Shown in pieces: positions 1 to 7,927 of a DNA stretch of 64,000 nucleotides; the stretch's first letter is position 1; every line of letters begins with the position of its first letter. Source of the DNA: Comamonas testosteroni. Lineage in GTDB: Bacteria > Pseudomonadota > Gammaproteobacteria > Burkholderiales > Burkholderiaceae_C. Location of the stretch: assembly GCF_030505195.1 (NCBI RefSeq), contig NZ_CP129672.1, forward strand, positions 5,614,501 to 5,678,500. Reading direction: 5' to 3'. Made by a program: the position numbers and the translations under genes. The notes beneath the pieces were generated by a model. That model saw only the letters and a list, made by a program, of their open reading frames with translations. It did not search any database and was not told the origin of the DNA.

Positions 1-356
1 CATTCTTCGTTGTGGTATCGGCCTCGGCCTGGCTTGCCGAAATGGTGCTGCCACAAGTGTGTCATCTCATGAACTTGAGTCTGGAGTGTCTCGATGATGG
101 GGACCACAGCAAAATAGGTCGGATTCATCGCAATCTCGTCTGTGGTTGAGCCGTCCACCGATGCAAAGCGGGCGGCCGAGAAATATCCGAAAGTCCGCTT
201 TTCCCGCTGCAGCGTAATCAAGCAGCTGGGCAGTTGCCCCTCAAACAGCCGCGCATTGAAATGGTCATAAGCCATCTGCAGCTCGTTGTAGGTTTCCTGT
301 GTTGGAGCCAGGCGGCGTGTATGCGCGAGGTCGAGCTCGGTAGACTTAGGTTGCAT
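1..356 (-). CDS. SprT-like zinc metalloprotease, N-terminal part (runs off window)
   Basis: Read on the minus strand from ATG at 356-354, an open frame of about 118 codons continues past base 1. The visible part has the feel of an SprT-like domain: an early helix (YNELQMAYDHFNARLF), a strand region ending in RTFGYFSAARF, and the zinc-binding signature HEMTH followed by LWQHHFGKPG. HExxH is the metalloprotease motif of the SprT/Spartan fold. SprT-like proteins are frequent passengers of conjugative elements; a role in cutting DNA-protein crosslinks is inferred from Spartan, not shown here. The start codon abuts a 22-bp palindrome (357-378) that may control it. The C-terminal zinc ribbon, if any, lies outside the window. 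Confidence 0.8.
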   Translation of the reverse strand, partial: MQPKSTELDLAHTRRLAPTQETYNELQMAYDHFNARLFEGQLPSCLITLQREKRTFGYFSAARFASVDGSTTDEIAMNPTYFAVVPIIETLQTQVHEMTHLWQHHFGKPGRGRYHNEE

Positions 357-378
357 ATTTGTATTGTGCAATACAAAT
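357..378. promoter_or_regulatory. 22-bp inverted repeat between sprT-like gene and vapBC
   Basis: Two perfect 10-bp arms (ATTTGTATTG and CAATACAAAT) flank a TG spacer. The dyad touches the start codon of the minus-strand SprT-like gene and lies about 65 bp upstream of vapB, so a repressor bound here could control the leftward gene or both directions. The protein that binds it is unknown. Confidence 0.55.
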
Positions 379-391
379 CATGATTCACAAA

Positions 392-422
392 CATCAAATT
401 CGATGCAAAAATGCATCAAATT
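392..422. promoter_or_regulatory. putative VapB operator region
   Basis: CATCAAATT occurs twice as a direct repeat (392-400 and 414-422), spaced 22 bp, about two helical turns. Between and overlapping them is the inverted repeat GATGCA-AAAA-TGCATC (402-417). It sits just upstream of the vapB ribosome binding site (AAGGAG at 430). VapB-type antitoxins usually autoregulate by binding such dyads, so this is a good operator candidate. Confidence 0.5.
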
Positions 423-441
423 AGATGTTTAAGGAGTAGTC

Positions 442-657
442 ATGAGGTCGACTTTCACAATCGATGACGATGTCGTAAACCGCGCACGAGCCGTCGCAGC
501 GCCCGGTATTGCGGTGCCTGAACTGGTACGACTGGCACTGGAAACATTCACGCGTGTCGAGGCAGGTAAGCGTTTGGCTGCGCTCGGCGGTGCCGCGCCA
601 AATATGCCTGATGTGCCACGCCGCGCCAGTGGGACGGATGCAGAGGGCTCTCGCTGA
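442..657 (+). CDS. vapB: VapB-family antitoxin (DUF2191-like)
   Basis: A 71-residue protein. The N-terminus (MRSTFTIDDDVVNRARAVA) matches the ribbon-helix-helix DNA-binding part of DUF2191/VapB antitoxins, and the C-terminal half is polar and probably disordered, as expected for the toxin-neutralising segment. AAGGAG precedes the ATG by a normal distance. Its stop overlaps the start of the PIN-domain toxin gene (TGATG), so the two are translationally coupled. Expected role: neutralise VapC and repress the operon, stabilising the mobile element in its host. Confidence 0.85.
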   Translation: MRSTFTIDDDVVNRARAVAAPGIAVPELVRLALETFTRVEAGKRLAALGGAAPNMPDVPRRASGTDAEGSR

Positions 658-1043
658 TGCCTGTGTCCGTTCTTGTCGATACGTCGGTGTGGGTGAGGCA
701 TTTCCGCGAAGCCGATGCCCATCTGCAGGAACTACTGATGCAAGACAGCGTGCTGATGCACTCGATGGTGCATGCAGAGATCGCGTGCGGTACACCGCCT
801 GCACCACGCGGTGACACCCTGGCGGCTCTGGCAATGCTGCGCCCGAGCCAGGAGGCCTCAGTTCGGGAGACTCTGGAGTTTCTTGAGAAAAACAAGCTCT
901 TCGGTAGAGGCTGCGGCCTAGTGGATCTATCACTGCTGGCATCGACATTGATCACACCTGGGGCACTGCTGTGGACAGCTGATCGACGTCTTGCTGAGAA
1001 GGCTAACCAACTGGGCGTCGCATACGCCATACCAACATATTGA
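657..1043 (+). CDS. vapC: VapC toxin, PIN-domain ribonuclease
   Basis: A 128-residue PIN-domain protein. The opening VLVDTSVWVRHF carries the first catalytic aspartate, an acidic E sits in MVHAEIACG, and the GLVDLSLLAS and LLWTADRRL segments supply the remaining acidic positions. VapC enzymes cut specific tRNA or rRNA with Mg2+ when not bound by VapB. ATG overlaps the vapB stop by one base. Length is normal and all core residues appear present, so the toxin is probably functional. The usual biological role on ICEs is post-segregational killing. Confidence 0.88.
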   Translation: MPVSVLVDTSVWVRHFREADAHLQELLMQDSVLMHSMVHAEIACGTPPAPRGDTLAALAMLRPSQEASVRETLEFLEKNKLFGRGCGLVDLSLLASTLITPGALLWTADRRLAEKANQLGVAYAIPTY

Positions 1044-1064
1044 AGCTAGGAAAGTACTTCCTAA

Positions 1065-1391
1065 GATCACGGATCAAAGGTCTTCTTTAAAAAGAACTAC
1101 TACGTCACCGAGCGTCGACGCACTCGACGCAGCGCAAGCTCCAGAGGCGAAGACCTTTTCAGAGCAAAGTACGCAGCCTTGTTGGACGCTGCCAATCGAG
1201 GTTATGGCCAGGTGTACGAGACGAGCTACGCGTCGGAGCCAGCATTGACCTGGCGCTACCACATTCAGCTCGATCGCGCCATCGAGATCGCTGTTCAACA
1301 CGGCTACACAACGCCTGAGCAACGTGAAAAACGGAGCAAGTGCTGCACGAGGATGGTTGCTGTAGCCATGGGCTTAACCCGCAATTGGTGA
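1065..1391 (+). pseudogene. open frame without a normal start; possible gene remnant
   Basis: After an in-frame TAA at 1062, a frame stays open to 1391 and reads like protein (segments such as KVFFKKNYYVTERRRTRR, AKYAALLDAANRGYG, YASEPALTWRYHIQLDRAI, YTTPEQRE). There is no ATG or GTG in it; the first usable codon is TTG at 1179, which would drop the basic N-terminal part. It could be a gene that lost its start, a decayed fragment, or a gene using a rare start. I do not recognise the family. Between here and parA (1392-1689) I see only a weak terminator and a dyad. Confidence 0.3.
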
Positions 1392-1443
1392 AGAGGAAGA
1401 GGTTTAAACGTAGTCCCAACGGTCTGCTGAAAGCCGCAAAACT

Positions 1444-1466
1444 GGAGCTCTAGCGCTCCTATTTTT
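1444..1466 (+). terminator. weak Rho-independent terminator-like hairpin
   Basis: GGAGC-TCTAGC-GCTCC followed by TATTTTT. Short 5-bp stem, so only a weak candidate. It would separate the vapC-side transcripts from parA. Confidence 0.35.
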
Positions 1467-1652
1467 AGAGCTTTTCTACTAGACACGATGTATATTTTCT
1501 GACACTTTTTTAAGCTGGAAGTCAAGGCTTTTTGCCTGATATTCAACAAAAGGTTACGAAATAACCATCGATCAAGGGTGGCTTCTGAGCGCCACTGCGG
1601 CCTAAGTTTTGGTCGCAACGGCCTACCAATGCGCGAGCGAACTTCAGCTCCC

Positions 1653-1678
1653 GTTGAATGGATCAACAACCATTCAAC
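1653..1678 (+). promoter_or_regulatory. dyad just upstream of parA ribosome binding site
   Basis: Perfect 9-bp arms GTTGAATGG and CCATTCAAC with an 8-bp spacer end one base before the GAGGA ribosome binding site of parA. It could be a DNA operator for autoregulation, common for par operons, or an RNA hairpin crowding the ribosome site. Confidence 0.5.
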
Positions 1679-1689
1679 GAGGACTTTCA

Positions 1690-2583
1690 ATGTTCATCAT
1701 CACTGTTCTGGCTTCTAAGGGCGGAGTCGGCAAGACAACTACAGCTGCGAATCTGGGCGGGCTGCTCCACGACATCGGCTTTAGGACGCTGCTGATCGAC
1801 GGCGATATTCAGCCGTCGCTCTCACGCTATTACCAGCTCTCCTATGCTGCCCCTTTCGGGCTCACGCAGTTGGTGCAGTCTGGTGCACTGACCCCGGACT
1901 GCATCTCGCATTGCCAACTGCCGCCGACTTCCTATCAAGGCAAGCTTGAGAAGGCACCTAAGAGCGAGGGCGGTTGCCTGCATATCGTTCGCTCTGACGC
2001 CAAGGACTCGTCTTTGCAGGTCTGGATGGCCAATCGCAATCCGGTGAGCATGCAGTTCAGTTTCAAGAACCCCCTGAAGCACCCTGCGATCGCTAGCGCA
2101 TATGACGTGGTGATTATTGATACCCAAGGTGCTGTGGGTCATCTGCAAGATGCTGCTGTGGTTGCTGCTGATTTGCTGCTTGTGCCTGCAACGCCAGACA
2201 TGATCTCTGCTCGCGAGTTCATCGCAAACGTGAAGGCACTCATTGAACGCCACGATAGCGTGTCTAGCATGGGCTTGAAGATGCCTCAGATGAAGGCATT
2301 TCTCAATAAAAGCCAGAAGACCAGCGATAGCAAGGAAATGTCCGCAATGATTCGCGAAAGCTTTATTGAGCTGAGCGGAAAAATCACGATGCTGGATACC
2401 GATGTTCCCGATGCAACTGCATGGAAAAAAGCGGCCAGTGCCGGAGTTCCAGTGCATTGGGTTGATCCGGTGAAAGCCTCCAACACGCTGCATTCCCTTC
2501 TTTGGGAAATCGTGCCCAGCGTGTCGGAGATGTACGCATCTAACCACCCCCAATATCTCGATCTGAACGCACCCTCCAATTAA
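1690..2583 (+). CDS. parA: ParA-family partition ATPase
   Basis: About 297 residues from ATG 1690, chosen because GAGGA lies just upstream; an upstream TTG frame would add 27 residues without a ribosome site. The deviant Walker A KGGVGKTT is at residues 10-17, followed by LLIDGDIQPSLSRYY (Walker A'-like) and VVIIDTQGAV (Walker B). ParA proteins use ATP to form dynamic patterns on the nucleoid and, with ParB, position or stabilise plasmids and excised ICE circles. It is followed 15 bp later by a ParB gene, an obvious operon. No N-terminal HTH is present, so regulation is probably by another factor acting on the dyad at 1653-1678. Confidence 0.92.
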   Translation: MFIITVLASKGGVGKTTTAANLGGLLHDIGFRTLLIDGDIQPSLSRYYQLSYAAPFGLTQLVQSGALTPDCISHCQLPPTSYQGKLEKAPKSEGGCLHIVRSDAKDSSLQVWMANRNPVSMQFSFKNPLKHPAIASAYDVVIIDTQGAVGHLQDAAVVAADLLLVPATPDMISAREFIANVKALIERHDSVSSMGLKMPQMKAFLNKSQKTSDSKEMSAMIRESFIELSGKITMLDTDVPDATAWKKAASAGVPVHWVDPVKASNTLHSLLWEIVPSVSEMYASNHPQYLDLNAPSN

Positions 2584-2598
2584 TTTTAGGAGGAAAGC

Positions 2599-4287
2599 AT
2601 GCGTACACCTGAAACCATGACTGCTCGTGAACGGGCAGCCTCGCTAAACCTAACTACGTCCCCTGGAAATAAGCAAGGGACGTCAGCTATGACTGCACCA
2701 GATAAACCAAAGCTCACGCCAAATCAAGCACGTCTTGAGGCGGCTAAAGCAGCTCTTCATCGAGACTCTGAAAGATCAACTACCAGTTTTGATCCGATGG
2801 ATGAGATTGATGGCTCCATCATCGTCTTGGATGTTTTTGATATTGATGAATATTCGCTGAATCCTCGCAAGAAAGCTAATTCCCAGCGGGCGGAAATCAA
2901 AGCGAGTATGAAGGTCGATGGCATCACCAACATGTTCTCGGTTACGCGTCGAAATCCTACGGAGAAGTATTTTCCATATGGTGGCGGAAATACTCGTGTG
3001 GAGATCGCAAAAGAGCTGGTGAATGAAGGCGTCGAGAAACTGCGGCGCGTCCATGTCGTTACTAGGAAGTGGCCTGGCGAGGCTGCTGTCATTGCTGCGC
3101 ACTTAAGCGAAAACGACAATCGAAGTGATATTTCGTTCTGGGAGCGAGCTCAGGGCGTGATGAATTACAAGCGCGAAATTGAGAAGCAGACCGCTAAATC
3201 ATTTTCGGCCACCGAGCTGAATAAAGCACTTAAAGAGGTTGGATTGAGCTATGGCGTGCGGATGGTTCAAAATTTCATCTTCGCTGTCGAAAATCTCGGA
3301 CTGATTGGCCCTTGGCTGCAAGCCTATGACGTAAACACGACTATTCGACCAACAGTGGCTGCGTTGCAAGATATTGCGGCGAAATTCGATAAGCGTGATG
3401 AAGTCAAGGAAGCCATCGAGGAAATCTTCTTGATGCACGCTACCGATCTTGAGGCCATGGAGCAAGCGAACTCCGAGGCCGATCCTGCAAGTCGGACAGA
3501 GGTGAAGTTGGATGTTCAATCGCTGCTCACCCAGATCCAGTCAGTCTCCTCCAAGCACTTCGGCATTGCCGCCGACCATATCGAGTCAGTCGTCCAGTCC
3601 TATCTCCAGGACCCGAAGCTCTCAGTCGATGACATGCGCTCGATAGAGAGCGCGAACAAGAAGGAGCAACAGCAAGCCAAGCAGGCGCCGCTTGCGGGGA
3701 TGCTTGCCAGCGCCAAATCAAGTGCATCGCCTGCCAACAAAAGCGCCGCCAGCAAGGCAGATAAGCAAGGGGCCGAAGCAGGCCCGGTCGACAAGTTGGC
3801 GGCGTTTTCCGCACGGCTATCCCAGAATCTCGTGGATCTCAACGTTGTCGTGCCGCTTTCAGACTTCGTGAAGCCTGTGCCGGGTTTGCCATACGGGTTT
3901 ATGGCAGACATTCCAGAGCGCATGTCTTACCTGGGTGATCAAAAGCTCTCTGAAGATTTGGAAACTCTGCGTGTGTATCTCTGGCCATTTCTTGCAACGC
4001 AAACCGGGCAGTGCAACGCAAACCTACTCTCGAAATGCGACCCAGAAAGCCGCTGGGTTAAGGCTATTCAGGCTGGCGTTGATACGTTCCGTCGGGAGTG
4101 CACAGATAGAGCAATTCTGTGCGGGAAGAATGGGCAGCTTTATGTCACTTCTGACCATTATGGGTATCTCTTCGGCAATTCGGCGGTTGCTAGATGCTTG
4201 TCTGCGCTGATGCAAACACTCGCTGAATTCAATATCGCCGTGCAAGAGGATAGCCGCGAAGCCTATAAACCGTTATTTACGGAATAA
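2599..4287 (+). CDS. parB: ParB-family protein, ICE type
   Basis: 562 residues with a strong AGGAGG ribosome site. The ParB nuclease-like N domain spans about residues 75-190, with NPR at 88-90, a GGGNTR-type motif near 131 (equivalent of the box II/GERR region) and ENDNRSDISFWERAQG. A helix-turn-helix-like stretch follows (FSATELNKALKEVGLSYGV). Residues about 340-410 are Ala/Lys/Ser-rich and probably a flexible linker, followed by a C-terminal module of about 150 residues typical of the long ICE ParB proteins. It should bind centromere-like sites and activate ParA; some ICE ParBs also act in replication or gene control. Forms an operon with parA. Confidence 0.88.
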   Translation: MRTPETMTARERAASLNLTTSPGNKQGTSAMTAPDKPKLTPNQARLEAAKAALHRDSERSTTSFDPMDEIDGSIIVLDVFDIDEYSLNPRKKANSQRAEIKASMKVDGITNMFSVTRRNPTEKYFPYGGGNTRVEIAKELVNEGVEKLRRVHVVTRKWPGEAAVIAAHLSENDNRSDISFWERAQGVMNYKREIEKQTAKSFSATELNKALKEVGLSYGVRMVQNFIFAVENLGLIGPWLQAYDVNTTIRPTVAALQDIAAKFDKRDEVKEAIEEIFLMHATDLEAMEQANSEADPASRTEVKLDVQSLLTQIQSVSSKHFGIAADHIESVVQSYLQDPKLSVDDMRSIESANKKEQQQAKQAPLAGMLASAKSSASPANKSAASKADKQGAEAGPVDKLAAFSARLSQNLVDLNVVVPLSDFVKPVPGLPYGFMADIPERMSYLGDQKLSEDLETLRVYLWPFLATQTGQCNANLLSKCDPESRWVKAIQAGVDTFRRECTDRAILCGKNGQLYVTSDHYGYLFGNSAVARCLSALMQTLAEFNIAVQEDSREAYKPLFTE

Positions 4288-4303
4288 ACACGTTAGTTAA
4301 GCA

Positions 4304-4927
4304 ATGACAGATCATATTGTTCCCGTCGATATTCACACGAATCCGCAGTTGAATTTTCTGCTGCTGACGGAGGTAATTCGTGCTATCGAAACCGAGGATG
4401 GAATAGATCAGTTATTGCAGATGGGTTGCGATGCTGAACTGATTGACCAACTTCGGCATCGCAAGACTCGCGATATTCTGGATATTTCTACTAAGTTAAC
4501 GAGGGTTAAGCTCGTATTTTCTCCTGGCGAACTCCGGCAGCAACTAGAAGGACTGGACCGACAACGGCAAGACGATGCTCTTTGCGAATATTTTGTGCGT
4601 AATGGCGCATCGCGTGCACTGATTACCCGGCTTTTTAAGCGCTCCGCAGACGATATTCGTAGGATGCGTGAATTGGTTGGTGGAAGCGTCACCGGCGGTA
4701 GGGCCAAATTACCCAAGAAGTTTGATGTTCGGGATCAGATTCATCAAGCTTGGGCCGAAATTACCAGCCAATCCGCGCCTGGGCAATCTCTACGTGATTG
4801 GATTTTCGAGCTGCATTCTCGTTTTGCGGAGTACACCATCGACTCGCTTTATTCAACGCTCAAAGAGTTTGAAGACGAGGATAGCCTGGCTCTTCCCAGG
4901 AGAAGTGCTTTCCCGGTCGGCAAATAA
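4304..4927 (+). CDS. DUF2857-like island protein
   Basis: A 207-residue soluble protein. Its place directly after parB and before the STY4528-like gene, plus the body (LNFLLLTEVIRAIETEDGI, RNGASRALITRLFKRS, SVTGGRAKLP), fits the DUF2857 (STY4526/YPO1902-like) family of pathogenicity-island replication proteins. The segment ASRALITRLFKRSADDIRRMRE resembles a small helix-turn-helix, so DNA binding is plausible. Function is unproven. Starts 17 bp after parB and is probably part of the same transcript. Family assignment is from memory of gene order and sequence pattern. Confidence 0.6.
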   Translation: MTDHIVPVDIHTNPQLNFLLLTEVIRAIETEDGIDQLLQMGCDAELIDQLRHRKTRDILDISTKLTRVKLVFSPGELRQQLEGLDRQRQDDALCEYFVRNGASRALITRLFKRSADDIRRMRELVGGSVTGGRAKLPKKFDVRDQIHQAWAEITSQSAPGQSLRDWIFELHSRFAEYTIDSLYSTLKEFEDEDSLALPRRSAFPVGK

Positions 4928-4976
4928 ATCAGCCGTAGGACGTTCTATTTACAACCATTATCGATATAGCTTGAAC

Positions 4977-5423
4977 ATGAAGAACACCAAGAATTTATCC
5001 GCCCAGCTGTCGAATAGTGATAGTGAATTTCTGAAGTCCGCACTGTTTCTGGAACTCATCGGCCAAGAGCCCATCACCATCAACCGCGCATTCGTGGATC
5101 TCACTGGTAACGTCTTGAGCGCACTCTGGCTTACCTATGCGATGGAGCGGGAACGTCGCAGCGAGTCGGAGGATTTTTTCGAAATCCTTATGTCATCGTC
5201 ATGCTGCACCAAGGATACCGGCATAACGAGGGCACAGCAGCAAACCTGCCGCAAGACGCTCGTGGACTTGGGCATCCTGCATGAGCAAGCTGGTCAGGGC
5301 CGCATCATTACCTATCGGATCTCGAAGCGGCGCTTGCTTGAGCTTTTGCAGCAGCAAGCCATGCCCTTGGCCAGCGCAATGCGAAGTGCAGCGACAACCT
5401 CCGTAGCCGCAGCTGCGCACTGA
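4977..5423 (+). CDS. winged-helix-like protein of the replication cluster
   Basis: 148 residues from ATG 4977 (MKNTKNLSAQ). The middle (ITINRAFVDLTGNVLSALWLTYAMERER, then ITRAQQQTCRKTLVDLGILHEQ, then RIITYRISKRRLLELL) reads as a winged-helix DNA-binding fold: recognition helix, turn, and wing strands. It resembles the N-terminal half of the next protein, suggesting a duplicated module. The start has no clear ribosome site; the frame is open further upstream inside the previous gene, so coupling to it is possible. Function unknown, probably DNA binding in replication or its control. Confidence 0.6.
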   Translation: MKNTKNLSAQLSNSDSEFLKSALFLELIGQEPITINRAFVDLTGNVLSALWLTYAMERERRSESEDFFEILMSSSCCTKDTGITRAQQQTCRKTLVDLGILHEQAGQGRIITYRISKRRLLELLQQQAMPLASAMRSAATTSVAAAAH

Positions 5424-5435
5424 TGGAGCTTGTCA

Positions 5436-7193
5436 GTGCGCGGCTCTCTTTCACTCGCAGCTATTCCAACAGTTCGTTATGAACTGCCGGAGGATGCGCC
5501 GATCCACCAGGGTGCCGAGCAAATTTTTCTGCATCTGGACGATCGAGGTTTCGTTCCATTTCATCCGGTGCTGGCTGAAAAATTCGGCCACAAAGCCGCC
5601 ATCTTCGTGGGCATGGCGCTCTACTGGACGCGCCACAGCCTCCGCAACCATCCCGAGCGCGGTGGCTGGTTCTTTATGTCCTTGCAGCAGTGGAAGTCGG
5701 CCATTGGGCTGACCCGCACCGAGCAAGCCAGTGTGCGCGAGCTGCTGATGGGCGAGGGCGTGCTCGAAGAGATGCTCGTTGGGCGTCCTGCGGTGCTGAA
5801 TTACCGCCTGAACGTACCTGCACTCGCCAAGGCATTGGCCATGCGCGGCAAGGGGCAGAAACTTACGTGGGACTTGGCAAGTAGCTGGTTCAAGGGCTGC
5901 AAGGTCTACTACAAGCCTCTGGCTGATGTGGCTGGAAGCATCGCAAGCGGACTGTACTTGGCCTATCTGCTGCAGCGGCACCGGGAGTGTCTGAAGCTCG
6001 GCCAGCTCACCGATGGCGCTATCCCGGTCAGCCAGGATGAAATCTCAACTGCGCTTGTGCTCGGTCCCAAGGTCCAGCGCAATGCTCGCGAGCGGCTGAA
6101 AAAGGCGGGATTCATTAACGAGGTCGGCATCGGCGGAGCTTTGGTCCGCATTAACTTCGACGCCATTCTGCTGTGCCTGCGTGGCCAAAGCATCAAGCCG
6201 TTGCCTCGCAAGGCTGACACGGACAAGGCCACTCCTGCGGCGTCGACGAAGGCTGCACCGTCGAATGGCGGTCCAGCCACGAACAAGACGCTGGATCTGT
6301 CCGGGCTTTCATTCGCGTTCTCGCAAGCGTTGCTAGGACTGTCCGCGACCGCTCCTGCTCCCCGCCCGCGCGATCTCTTGCTGTCTTTCTTGAACGACGA
6401 TCTGGTGCCTCACAAACCTGTCGAAATCCGACAAGCTGGAGTTACTCCTTCGATCAGTGAGCAGCCCGCCAAGTCGGCGCAAATCTCCAACGGCAGCAAG
6501 GAGTTAGCGAAGAGCTTTAGCGATAAGGGGAGCGAGGGTGGAGCGAAGGAATCGTTTGCCGTTTCCTGCAAACAAGAGCCTGACTCTTTGGCCGAAACCT
6601 ACAGGCTTGATCTGCCGTTTCCTACAATCAATATTCAAAGGACTTCTATTCAATCCACTACTACTTCACCGGCTAACACCAGCAGCACGGCTGAGGTTCA
6701 GGCAAGTGAGGGTGGTAAGTCTTCGAGTTCGGACAAGCTGAATGCCGCACTTGCCTCTGGCCTCATCTTCCCCACCTGGATTGAGAAGTCACTGCACGCG
6801 TCCCTCTCCAAGGTGCTGGCCAAGTTTCCCCTTGAGCAACAACAGCAAGCCTTGGACGAGATGGAAGGTGCGAATCGCCGATTTCATAAAGTGAAGTCGC
6901 CTGTGGCCTGGCTAAACAGTGTAGTGAAGAAATATAGAGCCGGCGAATGCATCTGGGCGTATGCCCCCGTCATCGCTGCAGAGCGCATTGAGTTAGCCAA
7001 GCAAGCCGATGCTCAACAGGCCCAAAAAGAAGCATCACTGAAAGCTTTTCACGAAGGATCGGCCAATGCCGTCGCCAATCCAGTGCGAGTGGCGGTCGAA
7101 GGCAATGGACCTTTGGGCAAAGAAGCGGCGCGCGCCAAGTTGCTTGCACTTCGCAATGAGCGGGCAGCGATGATCGGAAAGGCGAAGAAATGA
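5436..7193 (+). CDS. STY4528-like pathogenicity-island replication protein
   Basis: About 585 residues. GTG 5436 is preferred because GGAG lies at 5425-5428; TTG 5430 is the alternative. The N-terminal 260 residues contain two repeated winged-helix-like units (GHKAAIFVGMALYWTRH and ASGLYLAYLLQRH, each followed by a recognition-helix region), as in STY4528-type proteins. A long low-complexity Ser/Thr/Ala linker (about 265-440) leads to a C-terminal domain (LIFPTWIEKSLHASLSKVLAKF and VKSPVAWLNSVVKKYRAGECIW) resembling the PAW-like motif of initiators. Likely acts as an initiator or helicase loader for replication of the excised element. The repeat array just downstream supports an origin nearby. 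Confidence 0.72.
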   Translation: MRGSLSLAAIPTVRYELPEDAPIHQGAEQIFLHLDDRGFVPFHPVLAEKFGHKAAIFVGMALYWTRHSLRNHPERGGWFFMSLQQWKSAIGLTRTEQASVRELLMGEGVLEEMLVGRPAVLNYRLNVPALAKALAMRGKGQKLTWDLASSWFKGCKVYYKPLADVAGSIASGLYLAYLLQRHRECLKLGQLTDGAIPVSQDEISTALVLGPKVQRNARERLKKAGFINEVGIGGALVRINFDAILLCLRGQSIKPLPRKADTDKATPAASTKAAPSNGGPATNKTLDLSGLSFAFSQALLGLSATAPAPRPRDLLLSFLNDDLVPHKPVEIRQAGVTPSISEQPAKSAQISNGSKELAKSFSDKGSEGGAKESFAVSCKQEPDSLAETYRLDLPFPTINIQRTSIQSTTTSPANTSSTAEVQASEGGKSSSSDKLNAALASGLIFPTWIEKSLHASLSKVLAKFPLEQQQQALDEMEGANRRFHKVKSPVAWLNSVVKKYRAGECIWAYAPVIAAERIELAKQADAQQAQKEASLKAFHEGSANAVANPVRVAVEGNGPLGKEAARAKLLALRNERAAMIGKAKK

Positions 7194-7450
7194 GCGCATT
7201 GCAACTCTGCCACCGATATATGGGGGTCCGATTCGTATATCGCCTAAGTCCTGGCTGCCGAGTAACCCGAAACGGGTCACATGGCACTCAGTGCTTCCTA
7301 TCTCGGAATGAGTCACACAGCAGTCGTTATCACGTAGCTCGAAATGAGCCACACGGCAATCATTGCCACGTAGCTCGAAATGAACCACGCGGCAATCATT
7401 GCCACGTAGCTCGGAATGAGCCACAGCAATTTTCAAGAGAAGCAATATGA
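7190..7450 (+). CDS. questionable small ORF across the 36-bp repeat array
   Basis: An 86-codon frame whose ATG overlaps the previous stop (ATGA at 7190-7193) and whose stop overlaps the next start (ATGA at 7447-7450). It translates the repeats below into a 12-residue periodic peptide (VARNEPHGNHCH). Perfect coupling at both ends argues for a gene. Against it, every frame of a 36-bp repeat is periodic, the opposite strand is open too, and the changes between units follow the DNA dyad better than the peptide. I lean toward a non-coding repeat region. Confidence 0.3.
   Translation: MSALQLCHRYMGVRFVYRLSPGCRVTRNGSHGTQCFLSRNESHSSRYHVARNEPHGNHCHVARNEPRGNHCHVARNEPQQFSREAI
7260..7434. repeat. five 36-bp direct repeats with internal dyads (iteron-like)
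   Basis: Units begin at 7260, 7296, 7332, 7368 and 7404 with exact 36-bp spacing; the last is shortened. Units 3 and 4 are nearly identical, the outer ones diverged. Each contains a dyad at the same place: ACCCG-AAA-CGGGT, CTC-GGAAT-GAG, GCTC-GAAAT-GAGC, a variant with GAAC, and GCTC-GGAAT-GAGC. In the first unit both arms change together, which preserves the dyad. Tandem protein-binding sites next to an initiator gene are the hallmark of iteron origins. Alternatives: operators for the next gene, or a repetitive peptide. Confidence 0.7.
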
Positions 7451-7899
7451 GCGAGAAGAAATCAGGGAACGATCTATTTATTCAGCTCGTTCAGCAATTC
7501 AGAAGCTACACGGATGCTGCTGTTCTTTGGGTCTTACTCAAAGAGCGGGGGGATATTGGAGAGATCGCCATTACGTCTGGGTCAATCACTGAAGTTGAAC
7601 TGTGCAGAACCATTCCATTGCCCACCGTAAAGCGAACGCTCCAGCGTTTGCAAGAGACCGGATTTATTAATGTCCGTGTGCAGAAGAACACGAAAACGCT
7701 GGTGACCGTGAATCGCGATGCGGTACTCGATTTGCTAAGACAGCCCATTGCCGAGCGTCTGCCATCAGTCAGTAAGAAGCACTTTCCATTTATCGACGGT
7801 TGGAATGAAGACATCGCTAAAGAAGCTGCGCAAGTGGCAATAGAGAACGCCAGTGCCGACGAGGGCGGCAAGTCGGGAGAAGTCCCGGACGCTGGATAG
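7447..7899 (+). CDS. winged-helix protein of the replication cluster
   Basis: 150 residues, ATG preceded by AAGAGAAG. The region 25-95 (DAAVLWVLLKERGDIGEIAITSGSITEVELCRTIPLPTVKRTL...GFINVRV) has the helix-turn-helix plus wing layout seen in replication and regulatory proteins. The C-terminal third is acidic and probably flexible. It follows the repeat array directly, so it may bind the array. No specific family recognised. Confidence 0.6.
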   Translation: MSEKKSGNDLFIQLVQQFRSYTDAAVLWVLLKERGDIGEIAITSGSITEVELCRTIPLPTVKRTLQRLQETGFINVRVQKNTKTLVTVNRDAVLDLLRQPIAERLPSVSKKHFPFIDGWNEDIAKEAAQVAIENASADEGGKSGEVPDAG

Positions 7900-7927
7900 A
7901 CGAAGTATTTAATTTAAGGAGAAGACC

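Noticed and set aside
7260..7434. CRISPR array
   Set aside because: The repeats are contiguous with no unique spacers, and no cas gene is present.
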